64,000 bases of DNA, from positions 1 to 64,000 of the forward strand of contig DAIDHB010000177.1 of the NCBI GenBank assembly GCA_027452145.1, in the 5' to 3' direction. Below are positions 46,207 through 54,576 of this stretch, in pieces. A program made the translations under genes and the position numbers. A model generated the notes under the pieces. That model saw only the letters and a list, made by a program, of their open reading frames with translations, was not told where the DNA came from and did no database searches. Positions within the stretch are counted from its first letter, which is position 1, and every line of letters starts with the position of its first letter. This stretch comes from Planctomycetales bacterium. Lineage in GTDB: Bacteria > Planctomycetota > Planctomycetia > Isosphaerales > Isosphaeraceae.

Positions 46207-47784
46207 CTAGAGGAGCGATCGGGCCTGAACGCGGCGGAAATTCACCTCCGGGGCCCGACCCGCGGGGAACTCGAGCTTCAGCCCGCCGCAGAGCGGGTCG
46301 ACCAGGTCCTCGAAGGGATGCTGGGGGTCCTTGGGGTAGTCCATCCACTGATCGGCCCGGCGGGCGCGGGTGTAGCATTGCATCGCGTTGATCAGCCCCC
46401 GGCACCGCGGGTGGACGGTCAGGTTCACCGAGCCGTCGGCCGACCTGAGCAGGGCCTCGACGAGCTGGAGGCCGTCGGCCTTGGGCGTGACGGGCCAGGA
46501 TTCCAGCCCACCCTTGCCCTGGCAGCCGGCACGCTCGTACTCGCCCCGAACCGTCGGCCCGACGGCAGTCCGGGCGCCGCCGGCGGGGTCCATCGAGACC
46601 CGGAAGCGGTCCAGGCCGATGCCGCAGAGACGCCGCGACTGCTCGACGATCAGGCGGGCGTTCACCTCGGCCGAAAGCCCCTCGGCGTGGTAGTCGCCGA
46701 AGACGTTGACCTTGTGGCCGCGGCCGTCGAGCCGCGGGATGGCCTGGAACCAGACCGCGCCGGTGTGGACGCCCGGATCGATCGCCAGGTGGACCGGATG
46801 GCCCTGGACGTACTCGGCCGCCTCGCGGACATGCACCGACTCGTCGAACATGGTGAACCAGACGCCCGCGGCCCGGGGGCGCAGGCACAGGTAATCCGAC
46901 TCGAAGACGCGGAGGCTGACCGACCTCGCTTTCTGGATCAGCGAGTCGATCGTGTAGTGGCCCGACGAGCGCTTTGCCTTGGGCAACCCCGCGGGATGCG
47001 CGTCGCGATCGGAATGGCACCAGGCCACGAGCGGGCACTCGCGGCAGTGCTCCAGGTTCGGCCCGCTGCGCTCCTCGGGACAGCGCTCCAGGACCTCGAA
47101 GACGCAGTAAGTGTCGACCGGGAAGGCGCCGGCGCGGCCCTTGTCGATGAGGTCAGCCATCGGGCCGGCCACGCGGTGCCAGGTCGAGGTCATCAGCACC
47201 GACGATCGAAGGCCGCGGACGTCCATCGCCATGCCCATGGCGGACTCGCGGATCTCCGGGTCGATCTCGTCGACCTCGTCGAGCTTGAGGCTGGGCACGT
47301 GCGGGCCGCGGACCGACGTGGCCGAAGCGGCCAGGACGGCGACGTGGCTGCCGTTACGGTAGTGCACCTCGCTCTTGAGGAACCGGGCGACCGAGCCGGT
47401 ATCCGACTCGCCGGCCGGTCCCCGACCGTGGAGCACAACCTCGCGGAGCGCCTGCTGGATCTGCTCGGACTGGCCCAGCGACCCGCCGAGGATCCGCGTG
47501 TTGTGCCGCGGCTGGAATCGGCTCGCGAGGTGGGTGTCGATCGCCGAGAGGAAGCTCTTGCCGCTGCCGCGGGGCCCGTGCCAGAGCGCCAGCGGCGGGC
47601 GCTCGAGTACCTGCCGGGCAAACATGTCGAGGGGGGCGGAATGCCCGCGGCAGACGGCCGTCCCGGGCACCCGGACGCCGGTGAATGCAAGGACCCATCG
47701 CTCGAGGTGGTCGCGAGTCAACGGCCGGCGATCGCGCACCTGTGCGATCGCATCAGCCACTCGCCTCGCCAGGTCTCGAGCCAC
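46207..47784 (-). CDS. Terminase large subunit
   Basis: The protein has 525 aa. ATPase: Walker A GPRGSGKS at about 70-77, Walker B LKLDEVDEID with Asp170 and Glu171, coupling motif STWHR at about 201. Between ATPase and nuclease is a four-Cys segment (Cys236, 248, 251, 257: CPEERSGPNLEHCRECPLVA), a possible zinc site unusual for the family. Nuclease: AIDPGVHTG with Asp337, first metal ligand of the RNase H fold. It cuts and packages DNA at the portal. It overlaps the preceding gene by 32 bp. Confidence 0.88.
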   Translation of the reverse strand: MARDLARRVADAIAQVRDRRPLTRDHLERWVLAFTGVRVPGTAVCRGHSAPLDMFARQVLERPPLALWHGPRGSGKSFLSAIDTHLASRFQPRHNTRILGGSLGQSEQIQQALREVVLHGRGPAGESDTGSVARFLKSEVHYRNGSHVAVLAASATSVRGPHVPSLKLDEVDEIDPEIRESAMGMAMDVRGLRSSVLMTSTWHRVAGPMADLIDKGRAGAFPVDTYCVFEVLERCPEERSGPNLEHCRECPLVAWCHSDRDAHPAGLPKAKRSSGHYTIDSLIQKARSVSLRVFESDYLCLRPRAAGVWFTMFDESVHVREAAEYVQGHPVHLAIDPGVHTGAVWFQAIPRLDGRGHKVNVFGDYHAEGLSAEVNARLIVEQSRRLCGIGLDRFRVSMDPAGGARTAVGPTVRGEYERAGCQGKGGLESWPVTPKADGLQLVEALLRSADGSVNLTVHPRCRGLINAMQCYTRARRADQWMDYPKDPQHPFEDLVDPLCGGLKLEFPAGRAPEVNFRRVQARSLL

Positions 47785-48136
47785 AGAGGACCTCCAGGAT
47801 GTTGCCTGTCTTCTGCTCGTCCAGGATCAGCGGGGCCTCGTCGGCCGCCTGCGCGGCGGGCCGATCCGGCTCGCACCGTGCGAAGATCACGTCGATCACC
47901 TTGGTGTCGCCCTCCAGGCCGGTGACGATCCAGCTCTCGAGCACCCGCTGCGCCCAGGTCTTGCCGGCGGGCGTCTCGGACTCGATCAGCAGCCGCCTGA
48001 GCAGCGCCGCCAGGTCCAGCGTGCGGCCCTCGGCGAGGACATCCTTGTTCCGCAGGTCGATGGCGACCGTGCCCGGGAGCTCCGGGACGCGACCGTCGCG
48101 GAGCGCCTCGCCGCGCTGGTCGATGCTCTTTGCCAT
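47753..48136 (-). CDS. Phage-locus protein upstream of large terminase, 127 aa
   Basis: Helical and mixed-charge: TLDLAALLRRLLIESETPAG, then KTWAQRVLESWIVTGLEGD, ending in a flexible tail. It overlaps the large terminase start by 32 bp, so a role in packaging (a small-terminase-like or adapter protein) is reasonable, but no DNA-binding motif is visible. GAGG lies about 9 nt before the ATG. The HTH protein at 51519-52196 is the other small-terminase candidate. Confidence 0.65.
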   Translation of the reverse strand: MAKSIDQRGEALRDGRVPELPGTVAIDLRNKDVLAEGRTLDLAALLRRLLIESETPAGKTWAQRVLESWIVTGLEGDTKVIDVIFARCEPDRPAAQAADEAPLILDEQKTGNILEVLCGSRPGEASG

Positions 48137-48207
48137 GTGCGATCACCTCGATGCGACCGGCTGAGGACCCCGCTTCTCCTTCCCGGTCCCGGCCCGCCAC
48201 GCCGGCG

Positions 48208-48241
48208 GATCGATCGTCGAACGATCGCCGAGCGATCGATC
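48208..48241. repeat. Nested GATCGATCG inverted repeats
   Basis: GATCGATCG (48208-48216) pairs with CGATCGATC (48233-48241); inside it CGATCGT (48211-48217) pairs with ACGATCG (48221-48227). The two hairpins exclude each other. They lie in the 134-bp gap between the membrane protein gene and the terminase-side gene, so they could act as a terminator or processing site. Confidence 0.45.
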
Positions 48242-48270
48242 GGGCGGGCGGGCCGGGCGGCCTCGTACGG

Positions 48271-48561
48271 TCAGCTCGCCTTCGCGGGCTGGCTGTTGTC
48301 CGACGTCGGGGCCGGGGCCGGGGCGGGCGCCGGGGTCGGGCTGGCCTGGAACAGGCCCTCAATCCGCGCCAGGGCGGTGCGGAGGTTCACGAGACTCGCA
48401 CCGCCGAAGACGATGCTGAGGACCTGGAACAGCTCGGGGATGCCGTAGCCGAGGCCCTTGGTCACGACCATCCCCAGGCCCGACCCGATGGCCAGGAGCA
48501 CCGGGGAGATGGCTTTGTAGTCCTTGACAAGCTGCATGAGCAGGGCGATCACGGTCATCAT
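48271..48561 (-). CDS. Small membrane protein, holin-like, 96 aa
   Basis: Hydrophobic segments at about 3-12 and 18-36 (AISPVLLAIGSGLGMVVTKG), a third weakly hydrophobic one near 45-58 (LFQVLSIVFGGASLV), then a Pro/Ala-repeated tail (PTPAPAPAPAP). The layout and position in a run of membrane proteins fit a holin, without proof. GTGAGGT is 6 nt before the ATG at 48561. Confidence 0.65.
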   Translation of the reverse strand: MMTVIALLMQLVKDYKAISPVLLAIGSGLGMVVTKGLGYGIPELFQVLSIVFGGASLVNLRTALARIEGLFQASPTPAPAPAPAPTSDNSQPAKAS

Positions 48562-48645
48562 CAGTACCTCACGAGAAGGGGAAAGGATCGCGGCCAGGCA
48601 CCGCCTCGCGGCAGGGGCCGCCCGGCGGCCCAGGGCTCGCCCGCG

Positions 48646-48954
48646 TCATCGCCCCGGGAACGGGGCCGACGTCTCCAGGGATCTCTCGATGCGTGACAGG
48701 GCCTCGAGGATCCGCTCGTAGCGACCGAAGAGCTCGGCCCGATCCTGGCCCGTCGCCAGGCTCTCCTCCGCCCGGGCACGCAGCTCGGCAAAGGACCGGC
48801 GCGACTGCATGTCGAGAGCGCGACGGCTACTCTCGGCCACCTGCAGGCGCTGGTGATTCGCCTCGCCGTCGCGGATCAGGTCGGCAACGACGGCTGCGAG
48901 CAGCAGCAGCGCGGCGACGACCAGGAGTCGAGGCCGCCGGTCGATTCGGTTCAC
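48646..48954 (-). CDS. Single-pass membrane protein with coiled coil, spanin-like, 102 aa
   Basis: One N-terminal helix (LLVVAALLLLAAVVADLI, about 10-27) and then a charged periplasmic helix (RRSFAELRARAEESLATGQD, FGRYERILEALSRIERSLE). Rz-type inner spanins look like this, and so do other type II membrane proteins. Its ATG overlaps the TGA of the preceding gene (ATGA), so both are translated together. Confidence 0.65.
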   Translation of the reverse strand: MNRIDRRPRLLVVAALLLLAAVVADLIRDGEANHQRLQVAESSRRALDMQSRRSFAELRARAEESLATGQDRAELFGRYERILEALSRIERSLETSAPFPGR

Positions 48955-49469
48955 GATGCGGTCTCCTTGGACGGCGCTGACGGCACGCTCTTCTTCGAGT
49001 CGAACCCCATCTCGAGCATCCGGCGGATCATGACGTCGATCCCGTTCACCGAGACCTGGAGGGTCCCGACGGACTTCTCCATCGAATGCACCGAGGCGGT
49101 GGACTGGTCGAGGGTCTTCTCGACCGCCTTCATCGCCAGGATGCTGTCGCGGAGCAGCGCGTTCTGGGTCTCGGACATCCGGTTCACCTGATCCTGGATG
49201 CCGCGCTGGAATTGTTCCTGCCGGTCCGCCAGCCGCTCGAGCTGGTCCTGGAACTTCTTCTGCGAATCGGCGTGGTAGTCGCGAAACTCTCCGAGTATCC
49301 GGTCCTGCTTCTGCGCCTGGTCGCGGAGGAAGCCGAGAAAGTAGTAGGTGACGGCGACGGCCGCGCCGGCGGCTCCGAGCGAGCCGACCAGGCTGGTGAT
49401 CGACACGCCGATCGCGTTGGGATCCGCGACGGCCGGGGCGGCCTGAGCGATGAGCAGCAGGTCGTTCAT
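48951..49469 (-). CDS. Membrane-anchored coiled-coil protein, 172 aa
   Basis: MNDLLLIAQAAPAVADPNAI leads into one hydrophobic helix (about 23-47, GSLGAAGAAVAVTYYFLGFL) and a long coiled coil (AQKQDRILGEFRDYHADSQK ... QNALLRDSILAMKAVEKTLD). Start ATG 49469 has GAAGGA about 5 nt upstream; the upstream frame to 49751 is not protein-like. It is coupled to the following spanin-like gene. Likely part of a lysis or membrane-linked complex. Confidence 0.7.
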   Translation of the reverse strand: MNDLLLIAQAAPAVADPNAIGVSITSLVGSLGAAGAAVAVTYYFLGFLRDQAQKQDRILGEFRDYHADSQKKFQDQLERLADRQEQFQRGIQDQVNRMSETQNALLRDSILAMKAVEKTLDQSTASVHSMEKSVGTLQVSVNGIDVMIRRMLEMGFDSKKSVPSAPSKETAS

Positions 49470-49690
49470 GAAGGTCCTTCTCTCGATTTGATCGAGGGCG
49501 GGGCCGCCCCGGGGTTGCGGGAGGCCGCCCCTGGCTTCGTAATCCGGGGGCCGATCCGATCCAATGAGCGGCGAAATTCTGGGGTCATCATGAAAGGGTT
49601 CCAGCCAGCGTCGGGAAACGGATGGGGGCGGCTTCGCCCCACGACGATGGTCATGGTCGTCACGCCGATGCGGCCGACCGGACCGGGTCG

Positions 49691-49748
49691 GATCGATCCG
49701 CATCGGATCGGGCCGCATCGGATCGGGCCGGCCTCGGATCGGGCCGGC
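49691..49748. repeat. Three short tandem repeats CATCGGATCGGGCCG
   Basis: Three near copies of a 15-17 nt unit follow GGATCGATCC between 49691 and 49748, right behind the stop of the papain-like peptidase gene. Their position after the gene would suit a transcript-end structure; otherwise the role is unknown. Confidence 0.6.
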
Positions 49749-49756
49749 CACTCGGC

Positions 49757-50656
49757 TTACGCGGCGTCGTGGTAGTGCCAGGCGGGCGGCAGCTCGCGCT
49801 TCTCGAACTCCGGCGACTTCGACAGGGCCCAGCTATCCCCCTCGCCCAGGATGTGCTCGACCACCGCCCTGTCCGCCCAGAACGAGAAGCCCGGCTGGTC
49901 GAGGGCGGTCGGGCCGGTCGGACAGTCGGGGCCCCAGCTCTGGCAGATGCACGCGCCTGGCCGGTCGAACCGGACCCCTGCGATGAACATGCAGTGCCCC
50001 CAGGTGCCCCGCGCCCGGCAGAAGCCGTCGGAGTCGCGGGTGAGGGTGAAGCCCTGGTTCGAGCAGATCGTCACTGGATAGCCGTTCCGCATCGCCGCCA
50101 CCAGCTCGTCCCAGGTCGTGACCTGCGCGGCCGAGCCGAGCTTGAACGGCCCGGCCTCGCTCTTGACCGAATCGGGCGGCCCGCTCAGCCCCCAGCTCCT
50201 GGCGCGCTGGCCCGAGTACCTGCCGTCCGAGCCCAGCATCGCCCGGCTGACCATGCCGACCGTCGTCATCGCCTTGACCGCGGCCGCGCCGTACGAGCCG
50301 TCCTGGCGGCCGAGGATGCCGGCCACCTCACGCGACATCCCATAGATGAACTCCGTATCCGTCTCCTGAAAGACGGCCGGTTCGCCCAGGCTGATCTCGA
50401 TGCACTGGAGCAGGTCGTTGCCGTGCCCGTGGCCGAACGACACGCAGTCGCCGATCTGCTGGGCCGGGTACGCCGGGTCCTTGCCGAGGACATCACGCCA
50501 GGCCTTGTACAGCAGGATCGGGTCGTTCGGCGCCCCGGCGGCCATCAGGTGCGGCGCGGCCCCGGCCAGCGTGGGGAACTGGCCGGCGAACGACCGCTGA
50601 AGCTCGTCGGCGCCCCGCCAACCGCAGAGGGGCTGAAACGCCATCTCATCGCTCAT
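49757..50656 (-). CDS. Papain-like (C1-type) cysteine peptidase, candidate endolysin
   Basis: The protein has 299 aa. The N-terminal QQIGDCVSFGHGHG matches the papain oxyanion Gln plus catalytic Cys (Cys71); GTWGHCMFIAGVRF gives the His (His221); CQSWGPDCP aligns with the NSWG motif, but Asn is replaced by Gln (Gln239). No signal peptide or pro-region is seen. In a cassette with holin- and spanin-like genes it could be the lytic peptidase; alternatively it processes virion proteins, since no capsid protease was found. No strong SD before ATG 50656. Confidence 0.75.
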   Translation of the reverse strand: MSDEMAFQPLCGWRGADELQRSFAGQFPTLAGAAPHLMAAGAPNDPILLYKAWRDVLGKDPAYPAQQIGDCVSFGHGHGNDLLQCIEISLGEPAVFQETDTEFIYGMSREVAGILGRQDGSYGAAAVKAMTTVGMVSRAMLGSDGRYSGQRARSWGLSGPPDSVKSEAGPFKLGSAAQVTTWDELVAAMRNGYPVTICSNQGFTLTRDSDGFCRARGTWGHCMFIAGVRFDRPGACICQSWGPDCPTGPTALDQPGFSFWADRAVVEHILGEGDSWALSKSPEFEKRELPPAWHYHDAA

Positions 50657-50890
50657 GGGGTGTCCCTCATGTTGCGTCCGGAAATATCAAGGCGGACCGG
50701 CCCGTGTCGGCGCGGGATCTCCACGGCCGTACGACGAGGCACGACGCGGAGCCACGTGAAGCGAGACAAGGCAAGGCGGCACCGATCGCCGTGCGGGAAT
50801 CGACGGCGTGGTGCGAACTTTACCGGCGCCGGGCCGGATCAATCTGCGGAGGTGAAATCGGTCGGAGACCCAGGAAGCGACCGCAATGTC

Positions 50891-51328
50891 TCAGCGGTCC
50901 AGGCCGAGGGCGAGCCCTCGCCAGGCGGCGGCCATGGCGGCGCGCTGCGCCGGGGTGACGTCGGCGTCCTTCTGCGATTCCGGGACGATCCGGGCGAGCT
51001 CGGGGGCGACGGATTTGTCGAACAGCGAGATGCGGTTGGCCTCCCAGGCCTTGCTCACCGCGGCGAGCGAGGCCGAGAGCGGCTGGCCAGCGTCCAGGCT
51101 CCTGGCGCCCTCCTCCCAGGCGGCGGCGTACGCCTTGCCGAGCCCCGGGAGGTACTCGTGCCCGAGCTTCTCGAACCTCGGATCATGCGGCGGCGCGGGG
51201 GGTCCGGCCGGCCGGGCGTGCCACTCGGCGACGCCAATGGCGACCGCCCCGCCGACCAGGCCCGAGAACACCACGGTCACGAGCGTGCGGCGGCTCGGGA
51301 GCGCGGCCAGGATTGCACTTATGGCCAT
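50891..51328 (-). CDS. Membrane-anchored hypothetical protein, 145 aa
   Basis: Residues of about 14-34 form one hydrophobic helix (RTLVTVVFSGLVGGAVAIGV); the rest is an extracytoplasmic helical domain (YLPGLGKAYAAAWEEGARSL, PAQRAAMAAAWRGLALGLD). Start ATG 51328 has CGAGGT 8 nt upstream. It is the second gene of the locus in transcription direction, preceding the peptidase by 234 bp. No family recognised. Confidence 0.65.
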   Translation of the reverse strand: MAISAILAALPSRRTLVTVVFSGLVGGAVAIGVAEWHARPAGPPAPPHDPRFEKLGHEYLPGLGKAYAAAWEEGARSLDAGQPLSASLAAVSKAWEANRISLFDKSVAPELARIVPESQKDADVTPAQRAAMAAAWRGLALGLDR

Positions 51329-51518
51329 CGTCGAACACCTCGATGGGTTGAAAGGTCGTCGGCGGACGACGACCGACCGGGTCGAACCGCCCCCACGGGT
51401 GGACGGCGACCGTCCGCCGGGCACGCGATCATCGGACGCGGCCGGATGATTTCGAGAAGGCAATGCCGATGCGGGCACGCGAGACCTCGTCTCTCCGCGG
51501 TGCCGACTCTTGATCGCG

Positions 51519-52196
51519 TCAGATCCGCCCCGCGGACTCGAACATCCGGCGGCGGCGCTCGCGGCGGCTCAGGCGGCGGCGAGCGGCCGTGGACGAGGGG
51601 CTCGCCTCGGCGGCCGGGGTCAGCGCGAGCTCGCTCTCGCTTCCGGTTTCGGGCCTGGGGTCGGCCGCCGGGTCGTGGCGCAGCGAGGGGTGCTCGTCCA
51701 TCCCAGAGGTGTGGCACACCATGCAGCAGAGGGTCGACCCGCTCTGAAGTGGCCCGCCGTGCGGGCAGGTCGACTGCGGCGTGAACGCGCTGATCGGAAA
51801 CATCGGCATCAGGCGAAAGCCTCGCTCAACCTCCCGGCCCGACTGGAAATCCGACAGCCACTCATCCCGCGAGCACCGGGCCTCGAGCTTCCGCGCCCGC
51901 TCGATCCCATCCCGGACGTCGCGAACGGTCAGGCCGTACTCCTCGGCGATCTTCTGGCAGGCGATCCCGCGGCGGAAGTCGTAGAGCCAGACGTATTCCT
52001 GCGCGGCCGCCTCCAGCGACAGCGAATTGTCGCCCGCAACCTCATCCGCCGCAACAACATCCACGTCCTCGGCGTCGTCCGCCGCGTCGCCCAGGACGGC
52101 GAGCAAGCCGTCGAACGCCGAGTCGTCGATCAGGTCGAGCACCCGCTTCCGCTTCGGGCGGCGTCTCGATTGCTCTCTGGCGTTCATCGGAACCAT
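51519..52196 (-). CDS. HTH and zinc-ribbon protein, first gene of phage-like locus, 225 aa
   Basis: The basic N-terminus (SRRRPKRKRVLDLIDD) and an acidic stretch precede an HTH-like segment, GIACQKIAEEYGLTVRDVRD, at about 78-97; then CPHGGPLQSGSTLCCMVC, a possible zinc knuckle, and a basic tail (RRRLSRRERRRRMF). It could be a small terminase or a transcription regulator. Start ATG 52196 has AAGGGGGTG 4 nt upstream; ATG 52187 is an alternative. The AT-rich region before it probably holds the locus promoter. Confidence 0.65.
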   Translation of the reverse strand: MVPMNAREQSRRRPKRKRVLDLIDDSAFDGLLAVLGDAADDAEDVDVVAADEVAGDNSLSLEAAAQEYVWLYDFRRGIACQKIAEEYGLTVRDVRDGIERARKLEARCSRDEWLSDFQSGREVERGFRLMPMFPISAFTPQSTCPHGGPLQSGSTLCCMVCHTSGMDEHPSLRHDPAADPRPETGSESELALTPAAEASPSSTAARRRLSRRERRRRMFESAGRI

Positions 52197-52689
52197 CGCT
52201 CACCCCCTTCGCGTCACTTTAGCTTTACTCGCCGCGTCTACAAACAGGATGTATCAGGTTTGCAAATTCTGTACGGCCCCCCTCAAAAAAACGGGCGTTT
52301 TTTCATCGCAACCTCCTGCAATCGTTAGACTTAAAATTTTACCAATTTTTCCAAAGTTTTCCGGCGCAGATGTTGTATGGTTCTTGTTTGGCAACCAAGC
52401 CAACCATAATCCTTTTTTTGGCGTCTATTTTTCCAGATCCATGGCTGTCTGCCCGGAACGAGAAAGCGGGGGCATGCTGCCGAACGCGGCGGGGCCGGAT
52501 GATGGAGTTGTGGATTGGGGATACGTGGCCGCCGTTGACACGCACGTCCACGGGGTGCTGTCATGGAGAGGCTGCGGGTCCGACGTCGGGGCAGGGTGGC
52601 CCCGGATGCGGTGCGGCGCGGAACCGGCAGATCGGCCGGCCCGGGCCCTGGGCCAGCGGACGGAGTCCAATCCCAATGGCTGTCACAGG
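52197..52689. other. AT-rich divergent intergenic region at the right edge of the locus
   Basis: This gap of about 490 bp lies between the first phage-like gene (minus) and the ABC exporter (plus). 52205-52445 is clearly AT richer than its surroundings, with A and T runs (CAAAAAAACGGGCGTTTTTT at 52284-52303 is a dyad). Divergent promoters and possibly an attachment site are expected here. I see no open frame with an SD. Confidence 0.5.
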
Positions 52690-54567
52690 ATGAGCTCGAC
52701 CGCGGAAGACGAGGGATACCGGGCGAACGCTCCGCAGCTCCGCCGATTCGAAGCGCAGTTCCTGCGGCCGTACCGATGGCCGATCGCGCTGGGGCTGCTC
52801 GGCCTGCTGGTCCAGTCGGTGCTGTTGCTGCCGATCCCGCTGCTCCAGGGATGGGTCGTGGACCGGCTGGTGGGATATGTCCGCGCGTCGGGCGGCGGGA
52901 CGGGGACGACGGCGGTGGATCCGGCCGCGGTCGGGGCCGCCCGCTCGGCGGCCGCACGGGCGATCGGCCTGGCGCTGGCGGGCACAATCGGCCTGCACGC
53001 GATCCGGACGCTGCTGGCCTGGCGGATCGCCGCCATGATGGGGCGAATCAGCCAGGAGGTCGTCGTCGCGATGCGAGGGGCACTGCACCGCAAGCTCATG
53101 CGGCTGCCGATGGCCTACTTCGACGCCCAGCAGACCGGCCGCCTGATGGCGAGAGTGACCAGCGACGTCGGCAGCATCCTGATGTTCATCCGCAGCGGCG
53201 TCCTCCAGGTGCTCAACGACCTGATCACATCGCTGGCAATCGCCGTGTTGCTGGCGTGGCTCGAGTGGCGGCTGTCGCTGGTGGCGCTGGTGGCCGTGCC
53301 GCTTTACGCCGCCAACCAGCGGGCCTTCTTCGGCCACCTGCGGCGGCTCTCGGACGAGATCCGGGCGCAGGTCGCCGCGCTCTACGCGCTTCTGAGCGAG
53401 CGGATCTCGGCCGTGCGGGTCGTGCGGAGCTTCGCGAAGGAGGACGCCGAGCTCGACGAGCTCGACCGCCGGATCGATCGGCACCGCGCGCTCAACTGGG
53501 CCAACACCCGAGCGTCGGCCGCCCTGAGCGGCCTGGCGACCCTGATCAGCGGGGTGGGTACGGTCTTCGTCATCGCCTACGGCATCGTGCTCGTCGGCCG
53601 CGGCGTACTGACCGTCGGCGAGCTGCTGGCGATCTACGCGCTGGTCGGTCAGCTCTACCAGCCGATCGTCCGGCTGACGCAGTTCCAGGCCACGGCCGTC
53701 TCGACTCAGGTCTCGATCGAGCGACTCTACGAGATCTTCGACGAGCCCGAGCCGGTGCGCGACCGCGCGGGCGCCCAGGCCATCCCCCGACCGCGCGGGG
53801 CGATCGAGTACCGCGGCGTCTCGTTCACCTATTCCGCTGACGGGGCGCGCGTCCTGCGCGACATCCGCCTGAAGATCGAGCCGGGGATGCACCTGGGAAT
53901 TGTCGGACCGAGCGGGGCAGGAAAGTCGACGCTCCTGGCCCTCCTGCCGAGGCTCTACGACCTGCCCGACGGCACCGACGAGACCGGCCGAGGCTGGGGG
54001 AGCGTCCGCTTCGACGGCCGGGATGTCCGCGACCTGCGGCTGGCGGACCTGAGGCGGTCGGTGGCCCTCGTGCCCCAGCAGGCGCTCCTGTTCGAGGGCT
54101 CGATCCGCACCAACCTGCTCTACGCCAACCCCGACGCCACCGAGGACCAGATGTGGGAGGCGCTGCGGATCGCCGACCTCGCGGCCACGGTCGCCGCCCT
54201 GCCCGCCAGGCTCGACGCGCCCGTCGGCGAGCGCGGCGATTCGCTCTCCGGCGGCCAGCGGCAGCGGATGGCCCTGGCCCGCGCGATCGTCGCCCAGCCG
54301 GCGGTCCTGCTGCTGGATGACTGCACCAGCGCCCTCGACGCCGAGACCGAGGCCCGCATCCAGCAGTCACTCGAACAGAGCCTGCCGGGCCGGACCTTCG
54401 TGATCGTCTCGCACAAGGTCGCCTCGGTCCGCCGCGCCGACCATATCGTCGTGCTCGAGGCCGGCGCCATCATCGAACAGGGGACGCACAATGACCTGAT
54501 CGCTCTGGGCGGTCACTACGCCGAGACCCACCGCCAGCAGACCTCCTCGCTGGCCACAGTCGGATGA
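52690..54567 (+). CDS. ABC transporter, fused permease and ATPase (MsbA/lipid-exporter type)
   Basis: The protein has 625 aa. Six-helix membrane domain (about 30-340, first helix IALGLLGLLVQSVLLLPIPL) followed by the ATPase: Walker A GPSGAGKST (about 406-414), ABC signature LSGGQRQRMALARAI (about 519), Walker B LLLDDCTSALD (about 540; the usual Glu after the second Asp is Cys, 'DDCTS'), and the switch His in IVSHK. It forms homodimers that export lipids or drugs. Start ATG 52690 has weak SD; the upstream frame is not protein-like. The D-loop is intact; loss of the catalytic Glu is worth noting. Confidence 0.85.
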   Translation: MSSTAEDEGYRANAPQLRRFEAQFLRPYRWPIALGLLGLLVQSVLLLPIPLLQGWVVDRLVGYVRASGGGTGTTAVDPAAVGAARSAAARAIGLALAGTIGLHAIRTLLAWRIAAMMGRISQEVVVAMRGALHRKLMRLPMAYFDAQQTGRLMARVTSDVGSILMFIRSGVLQVLNDLITSLAIAVLLAWLEWRLSLVALVAVPLYAANQRAFFGHLRRLSDEIRAQVAALYALLSERISAVRVVRSFAKEDAELDELDRRIDRHRALNWANTRASAALSGLATLISGVGTVFVIAYGIVLVGRGVLTVGELLAIYALVGQLYQPIVRLTQFQATAVSTQVSIERLYEIFDEPEPVRDRAGAQAIPRPRGAIEYRGVSFTYSADGARVLRDIRLKIEPGMHLGIVGPSGAGKSTLLALLPRLYDLPDGTDETGRGWGSVRFDGRDVRDLRLADLRRSVALVPQQALLFEGSIRTNLLYANPDATEDQMWEALRIADLAATVAALPARLDAPVGERGDSLSGGQRQRMALARAIVAQPAVLLLDDCTSALDAETEARIQQSLEQSLPGRTFVIVSHKVASVRRADHIVVLEAGAIIEQGTHNDLIALGGHYAETHRQQTSSLATVG

Positions 54568-54576
54568 ATGCACGGG

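Larger units (their letters stand above)
17999..52196 (-). mobile_element. Prophage or phage-derived particle locus, all genes on the minus strand
   Basis: About 34 kb of tightly packed minus-strand genes with terminase, portal, capsid and tail functions in canonical siphovirus order, and several ATGA stop/start overlaps. Recognised parts: large terminase 46207-47784, portal 44054-45988, capsid 41034-42233, tube 26508-26924. Missing: integrase, repressor, replication and recombination genes, and an identifiable capsid protease. Host-type genes begin directly on the other side at 52690. It may be a defective or domesticated prophage, a gene-transfer-agent-like module, or the structural half of an element whose early genes lie elsewhere. 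Confidence 0.8.

Noticed and set aside
45989-47038. Upstream extension of the portal frame by 350 codons
   Set aside because: It overlaps the terminase gene on the same strand in another frame and is Arg/Pro/Gly-rich noise; a proper SD lies before the shorter start.
17743-52278. GCCGTACA (17743) and TGTACGGC (about 52271) as phage att sites
   Set aside because: Only 8 bp and inverted rather than direct; easily expected by chance.
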